Origin: Deltaproteobacteria bacterium
Lineage (GTDB): Bacteria > Myxococcota_A > UBA9042 > PHBI01 > JACKFB01
Direction of reading: 5' to 3'
Assembly: GCA_020632695.1 (NCBI GenBank)
Contig: JACKFB010000021.1
Coordinates: 1 to 64,000 of the forward strand
Length of the DNA stretch: 64,000 nt
In this document: positions 59,470 through 64,000 of the stretch, piece by piece
How positions within the stretch are numbered: position 1 is the stretch's first letter
Layout of the letters: each line of letters begins with the position of its first letter
Translations under genes and position numbers: made by a program
Notes under the pieces: model-generated
The model's database searches: none
Told to the model about the DNA's origin: nothing
The model's input: the letters and a program-made list of their open reading frames with translations, nothing else

Positions 59470-61665
59470 ATGACCACCCTCTCGCCCTCGCTCATCGACG
59501 ACATCACCCACGCCCGGCTGCGCGATCCCTTCGCGGTGCTGGGCATGCACGACGGCGACAAGGGCCTCGTCGTGCGCACCTTCCAGCCCTGGGCCAGCGC
59601 GGTGAAGCTGCTCGACGCGCGCACCGCCAAGACCATCGCCACCCTGGAGCGCGTCGACGACGCCGGCGTCTTCGAGGCGGCGATGCCCCGGCGCAAGAAG
59701 CGCTTCCGCTACCGCTTCGAGATCACCGACCGGGCCGGCGCGCCGCACCGGGTCGAGGACCCCTACGCGTTCCCGCAGCTCCTGGGCGATCTGGACGTGC
59801 ACCTGCTCGCCGAGGGGACCGATCTCCGCACCTACGACAAGATGGGCGCGCACCCCCGGACGCTGGACGGCGTCCAGGGCGTCTCCTTCGTCGTCTGGGC
59901 GCCCAACGCGCGCAACGTCTCGGTCATCGGCAGCTTCAACGAGTGGGACGGCCGCCGGCACCCGATGCGGCTCCGCCACGAGAGCGGCTGCTGGGAGCTC
60001 TTCATCCCCGGTCTCGCGCCGGGCGACCTCTACAAGTATGAGGTGCGCGGGCCCCAGGGCGAGCTGCTGCCGCCCAAGTCCGACCCCTACGCCTTCTACG
60101 CCCAGCGCCGGCCCGAGACCGCCTCGGTGGTCTGGGATCTCGGCGAGCGCGCCTGGGGCGACGGCGAGTGGATGGCGACCCGCGAGGCGGCGCAGGCGCG
60201 CGACCAGCCCATGGCGATCTACGAGGTCCACCTCGGCTCCTGGAAGCGGCGACCGGAGGACGGCGACCGCTACCTCACCTGGCAGGAGCTGGCCGACGAC
60301 CTGGTGCCCTACGCGCGGGACATGGGCTTCACCCACCTCGAGCTGATGCCCATCAACGAGCACCCCTTCGACGGCTCCTGGGGCTACCAGCCGACGGGGC
60401 TCTACGCGCCGACCTCGCGCTTCGGCACCCCCGAGCAGTTCCGCGACTTCATCGAGCGCGCCCACGCGGCGGGGCTCGGCGTGCTCATCGACTGGGTGCC
60501 CGGGCACTTCCCCTCGGACGCCCACGGCCTGGCCAGCTTCGACGGCACCCACCTCTACGAGCACGCCGACCCGCGCCTGGGCGAGCACCAGGACTGGGGC
60601 ACCCTCATCTACAACTTCGGCCGCTCGGAGGTGCGCAACTTCCTCACCTCCAACGCGCTGTTCTGGGCCGACCGCTACCACGTCGACGGGCTGCGCGTGG
60701 ACGCGGTGGCCTCGATGCTCTACCTGGACTACTCGCGCACCGAGTGGATCCCCAACGCCCTGGGCGGCCGCGAGAACCTCGAGGCCATCGCGTTCTTGCG
60801 CACGCTCAACGAGCAGCTCTACGGGCACTTCCCCGGCACCATCACCGTGGCCGAGGAGAGCACGGCCTGGCCGATGGTCTCGCAGCCCACGTACCTGGGC
60901 GGGCTCGGCTTCGGCTACAAGTGGAACATGGGGTGGATGCACGACACCCTGAAGTACATGGCCGAGGACCCGGTCCACCGGCGCTACCACCACGACAAGA
61001 TGACCTTCGGGCTGATCTACGCCTTCACCGAGAACTTCGTGCTGCCGCTGAGCCACGACGAGGTGGTCCACGGCAAGGGCTCGCTCATCGGCAAGATGCC
61101 CGGCGACGCGTGGCAGAAGTTCGCGAACCTGCGCGCGTACTACGGCTTCATGTGGACCCACCCGGGCAAGAAGCTGCTCTTCATGGGCGGTGAGTTCGGG
61201 CAGTGGCGCGAGTGGAACCACGACCAGTCGCTGGACTGGCACCTGCTGGACGCGCCCGAGCACCGCGGCTTGCAGACCCTGGTGCGCGACCTCAACCGGC
61301 TGTACCGACAGCGCCCCGAGCTGCACGCCCGCGACTGCCAGCCCGAGGGCTTCGAGTGGATCGACGGCGGCGACGCCGAGCACTCGATCTACTCGTACCT
61401 GCGCCGCGGCGAGGGCGAGCGGCAGGTGGCCGCCGTGGTGTGCAACTTCACGCCGGTGCCCCGCCACGGCTACCGGCTGGGCCTGCCGTTTTCCGGCCGC
61501 TGGCGCGAGGTGCTGAACACCGACGCCGAGGTGTATGGTGGCAGCAACACGGGCAACGGCGGCGCCGTGGAGGCGGCCGACGAGGGCTGGAACGGCCGCC
61601 CGGCCTCGGCCATCGTGACGCTGCCGCCGCTGGGCACGCTGGTGCTGGTGCCCGACCAGGGCTGA
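59470..61665 (+). CDS. glgB: 1,4-alpha-glucan branching enzyme GlgB
   Basis: This 731-residue GH13 enzyme cuts an alpha-1,4 chain and rejoins it as an alpha-1,6 branch. N-terminal CBM48 domains precede the barrel with nucleophile Asp411 (GLRVDAVASM), acid/base Glu462 (VAEESTAWP) and Asp530 (LSHDEVVHGKGS). The length fits the common GlgB type with two N-terminal domains. ATG 59470 has GAGGA upstream and follows treS by eight bases. Confidence 0.97.
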   Translation: MTTLSPSLIDDITHARLRDPFAVLGMHDGDKGLVVRTFQPWASAVKLLDARTAKTIATLERVDDAGVFEAAMPRRKKRFRYRFEITDRAGAPHRVEDPYAFPQLLGDLDVHLLAEGTDLRTYDKMGAHPRTLDGVQGVSFVVWAPNARNVSVIGSFNEWDGRRHPMRLRHESGCWELFIPGLAPGDLYKYEVRGPQGELLPPKSDPYAFYAQRRPETASVVWDLGERAWGDGEWMATREAAQARDQPMAIYEVHLGSWKRRPEDGDRYLTWQELADDLVPYARDMGFTHLELMPINEHPFDGSWGYQPTGLYAPTSRFGTPEQFRDFIERAHAAGLGVLIDWVPGHFPSDAHGLASFDGTHLYEHADPRLGEHQDWGTLIYNFGRSEVRNFLTSNALFWADRYHVDGLRVDAVASMLYLDYSRTEWIPNALGGRENLEAIAFLRTLNEQLYGHFPGTITVAEESTAWPMVSQPTYLGGLGFGYKWNMGWMHDTLKYMAEDPVHRRYHHDKMTFGLIYAFTENFVLPLSHDEVVHGKGSLIGKMPGDAWQKFANLRAYYGFMWTHPGKKLLFMGGEFGQWREWNHDQSLDWHLLDAPEHRGLQTLVRDLNRLYRQRPELHARDCQPEGFEWIDGGDAEHSIYSYLRRGEGERQVAAVVCNFTPVPRHGYRLGLPFSGRWREVLNTDAEVYGGSNTGNGGAVEAADEGWNGRPASAIVTLPPLGTLVLVPDQG

Positions 61666-61787
61666 GCCGCCGGCATGTGCCGCGCCTCCGCGTTGGCAAA
61701 TCGCGGCGGATCGTGCTCCAAATCCCGGGCGGGGCCGCGGGTGTGCCGGCCCCGGCCCGCACCTCCCACCGAACCTCGAGCGACCCC

Positions 61788-63923
61788 ATGAGCAGCGGAA
61801 TCCGCGTCTGGCCGGGCGACCCATCGGTCCTGGGCGCGAGCTGGGACGGCAAGGGGGTGGGCTTCGCGCTCTTCTCCGAGCACGCCGAGAGGGTCGAGCT
61901 GTGCCTCTTCGATCCGAGCGGCGAGCACGAGACCGCGCGCGTGGCGCTGCCCGAGTACACCGACATGATCTGGCACGGCTACTTCCCCGACCTGCGCGCC
62001 GGCCAGCTCTACGGCTACCGCGTCCACGGCCCCTACGAGCCGGAGCGCGGGCACCGCTTCAACCCCCACAAGCTGCTGGTGGACCCCTACGCCAAGGGGC
62101 TGGTGGGCCAGGCCAGCGTCGCGCCGGCCAACTTCGGCTACCTGCGCGGCGACCCGCGCGAGGACCTGGCGATGGACACCCGCGACAACGCGCGCTGGAT
62201 GCCCAAATGCCAGGTCGTGGACACGGCCTTCACCTGGGGCGACGACCGCCCGCCGCGGCACGCCTGGGACGAGACCATCCTCTACGAGCTGCACCTGCGC
62301 GGCTTCACCATGCGCTTCCCGGGGCTCCCCGACCCGGTGCGCGGCACCTTCGCCGGGATGTCCGCGCCGAGCGTCATCGAGTACCTGCAGGCGCTCGGCG
62401 TCACCGCGGTCGAGCTGATGCCCATCCACGCCTTCGCCGACGAGCCCCACGTGGTCGAGGCGGGGCTCACCAACTACTGGGGCTACAACTCGTACGCCTT
62501 CTTCGCGCCGGAGCCGCGCTACTCGGCCCACCACGGCCTGGCCGAGCTGAAGACCCTGGTGCAGCTCCTGCACGACGCCGGCCTCGAGGTGATCCTGGAC
62601 GTGGTCTACAACCACACCGCCGAAGGCGACCACCTGGGCCCCACGCTGAGCTTCAGGGGCATCGACAACGCCAGCTACTACAAGCTCGCCCCCGACGCGC
62701 CGCGCTTCTACGTGGACTACACCGGCTGCGGCAACGCGCTGAACCTGTCGCACCCGATGGTGCTGCGGATGGTGACCGATTCGCTGCGCTACTGGGTCCA
62801 GGAGATGCACGTCGACGGCTTCCGCTTCGACCTGGCGACGACGCTGGCGCGCGAGTCGGGGGCCTTCCACCCGCACGCGGGCTTCCTGGACGCGCTGACC
62901 CAGGACCCGGTGCTGGCCAGGGTGAAGCTCATCGCCGAGCCGTGGGACGTGGGCGCGGGCGGCTACCAGCTCGGGGCCTTCCCGCCGGGCTGGAGCGAGT
63001 GGAACGACCAGTACCGCGACGAGGTGCGCCGCTTCTGGCGCGGCGACGAGGGCGTCGCGGCGGTCTACGCGACGCGGCTGGCCGGCTCGGCGGACATCTT
63101 CGACCGCAAGGGGCGGCGGCCCTGGGCGGGGGTCAACTTCGTCACATCTCACGACGGCTTCACGCTGCGCGACCTGGTCACCTACGAGCGCAAGCACAAC
63201 GAGGCGAACCGCGAGGGCTGCCGGGACGGCACCGACAACAACATCTCCTGGAACTGCGGCGTCGAGGGCCCGAGCGACGAGCCGGCCGTCCGGGAGCTGC
63301 GCGCCAGGCAGCAGCGCAACTTCCTGGCGACGCTGATGCTGAGCCAGGGCATACCGATGCTCACCGCCGGCGACGAGCTGGGACGCAGCCAGCGGGGCAA
63401 CAACAACGCCTACTGCCAGGACGACGAGACGAGCTGGCTCGACTGGAGCGCACCCGACCACGCGCTGCTGGCCTTCGTGCGCCAGCTCGTGCGCCTGCGC
63501 CGCGACCACGTGGTGCTGCATCGGCGCCGCTTCTTCCACGGCGAGCGCATCCCCGGCGCCGAAGTGGCCGACATCGTCTGGCTGACGCCCGAGGGCACCG
63601 AGAAGACGGCCGCCGACTGGGAGGTCCCCTACGCCCGGTATCTGTGCTGCCTCATCCACGGCGAGGCCGGCGAGCACCACCTGACGGCCCGCGGCGTGCC
63701 ACAGCCCGACGACAGCTTCCTGCTGATGATGAACGCGGGCGACGAGGCGGTGTCGGCGTCCCTGCCCCCGAGCCCGGGACCTGCGGGGTGGGAGCTGGTC
63801 TTCGACACGGCCGCCCCGGAGGACGGCGCGGGCGCGGTCGCCCAGGGCCAGCCCTACGCCGTGGCCCCGCACTCCTTCGTGCTGCTGACCAGCGCGTTGC
63901 GCCGCGAGGCGGGCGCCCGCTGA
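61788..63923 (+). CDS. glgX: Glycogen debranching enzyme GlgX
   Basis: This 711-residue isoamylase-type GH13 enzyme removes short alpha-1,6 branches during glucan breakdown. After an N-terminal CBM48-like domain the barrel has Asp348 (GFRFDLATTLARESG), Glu384 (LIAEPWDVG) and Asp456 (SHDGFTL). The sequence AGDELGRSQRGNNNAYCQD is typical of GlgX. It follows glgB after 122 bases and is the last gene visible. Debranching next to synthesis genes suggests the operon turns the polymer over as well as building it. Confidence 0.96.
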   Translation: MSSGIRVWPGDPSVLGASWDGKGVGFALFSEHAERVELCLFDPSGEHETARVALPEYTDMIWHGYFPDLRAGQLYGYRVHGPYEPERGHRFNPHKLLVDPYAKGLVGQASVAPANFGYLRGDPREDLAMDTRDNARWMPKCQVVDTAFTWGDDRPPRHAWDETILYELHLRGFTMRFPGLPDPVRGTFAGMSAPSVIEYLQALGVTAVELMPIHAFADEPHVVEAGLTNYWGYNSYAFFAPEPRYSAHHGLAELKTLVQLLHDAGLEVILDVVYNHTAEGDHLGPTLSFRGIDNASYYKLAPDAPRFYVDYTGCGNALNLSHPMVLRMVTDSLRYWVQEMHVDGFRFDLATTLARESGAFHPHAGFLDALTQDPVLARVKLIAEPWDVGAGGYQLGAFPPGWSEWNDQYRDEVRRFWRGDEGVAAVYATRLAGSADIFDRKGRRPWAGVNFVTSHDGFTLRDLVTYERKHNEANREGCRDGTDNNISWNCGVEGPSDEPAVRELRARQQRNFLATLMLSQGIPMLTAGDELGRSQRGNNNAYCQDDETSWLDWSAPDHALLAFVRQLVRLRRDHVVLHRRRFFHGERIPGAEVADIVWLTPEGTEKTAADWEVPYARYLCCLIHGEAGEHHLTARGVPQPDDSFLLMMNAGDEAVSASLPPSPGPAGWELVFDTAAPEDGAGAVAQGQPYAVAPHSFVLLTSALRREAGAR

Positions 63924-64000
63924 GCTCGGCTGGCGCGCCTCGCTCGTCCCTGGCGCGCAGCCTCGACGGAGACCTCCAGATTTCTCCGTAACCGTTCGCG

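Overview
The window is very GC-rich DNA (about 70% or more by eye, not computed) with tightly packed genes that often overlap by 1-4 bases (ATGA, GTGA, TTGA junctions). Cys-rich lipoproteins with Asp/Thr/Ser linkers, many TPR proteins, an NtrC-type two-component system, an AsmA-like/GT51 fusion and a GlgE-type glycogen operon together suggest a Myxococcota-like (former Deltaproteobacteria) genome. That assignment is inference; no rRNA, tRNA, phage, transposase or CRISPR array is visible.

Layout. 1-3316: a partial gene, then an overlapping histidine kinase and sigma-54-dependent response regulator. 3344-10630: a near-consensus -24/-12 promoter preceded by an inverted repeat, followed by an operon of a PqqD-like protein, a CPSase-like ATP-grasp ligase, a fold-type III PLP decarboxylase, a urea-channel/LytM-peptidase fusion, a TPR/beta-barrel protein and a TPR protein. 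This is the best candidate for an undescribed system: the regulator, the promoter and a ligase-decarboxylase-channel-envelope set are all physically linked. 10732-13442: a Cys-rich lipoprotein, a repeat-filled gap and a cyclophilin. 13461-16906 (minus): a YdeP/FdhF-type molybdoenzyme overlapping moaA. 17053-20466: a protein with a histone-H1-like tail and a soluble lytic transglycosylase. 20467-21225: a four-copy tandem repeat. 21226-26493: a frame-disrupted TPR/membrane protein, a DUF4388-like protein, PhoH and YbeY. 26637-28261: a KDPG-aldolase-like protein without catalytic residues, plus a PfkB kinase.

28589-40465: ferredoxin, HAD phosphatase, M29 aminopeptidase, HIT hydrolase, double universal stress protein, AsmA-like/transglycosylase fusion, small lipoprotein, IleRS and an HxsB-like radical SAM/SPASM protein. 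40482-50034: aldo/keto reductase, von Willebrand A lipoprotein, SDR, Asp/Thr/Ser-repeat lipoprotein, ketopantoate reductase-like protein, TPR protein and a radical SAM protein of the B12-binding type. 50383-52304: an MlaC-like protein and an overlapping lipoprotein in slightly less GC-rich DNA.

52767-63923 encodes a pathway from trehalose to branched glucan: TreS-maltokinase (trehalose to maltose to maltose-1-phosphate), GlgE carrying an additional intact GH13 domain, GlgB and GlgX. Two simple-sequence repeat families recur across the window: GAG-ACC/GAG-GCC hexamers at about 12.4 and 21.4 kb and GAC-ACC/GAC-TCG hexamers at about 44.3 kb. A separate module is shared by the 12.7 kb and 21.8 kb regions.
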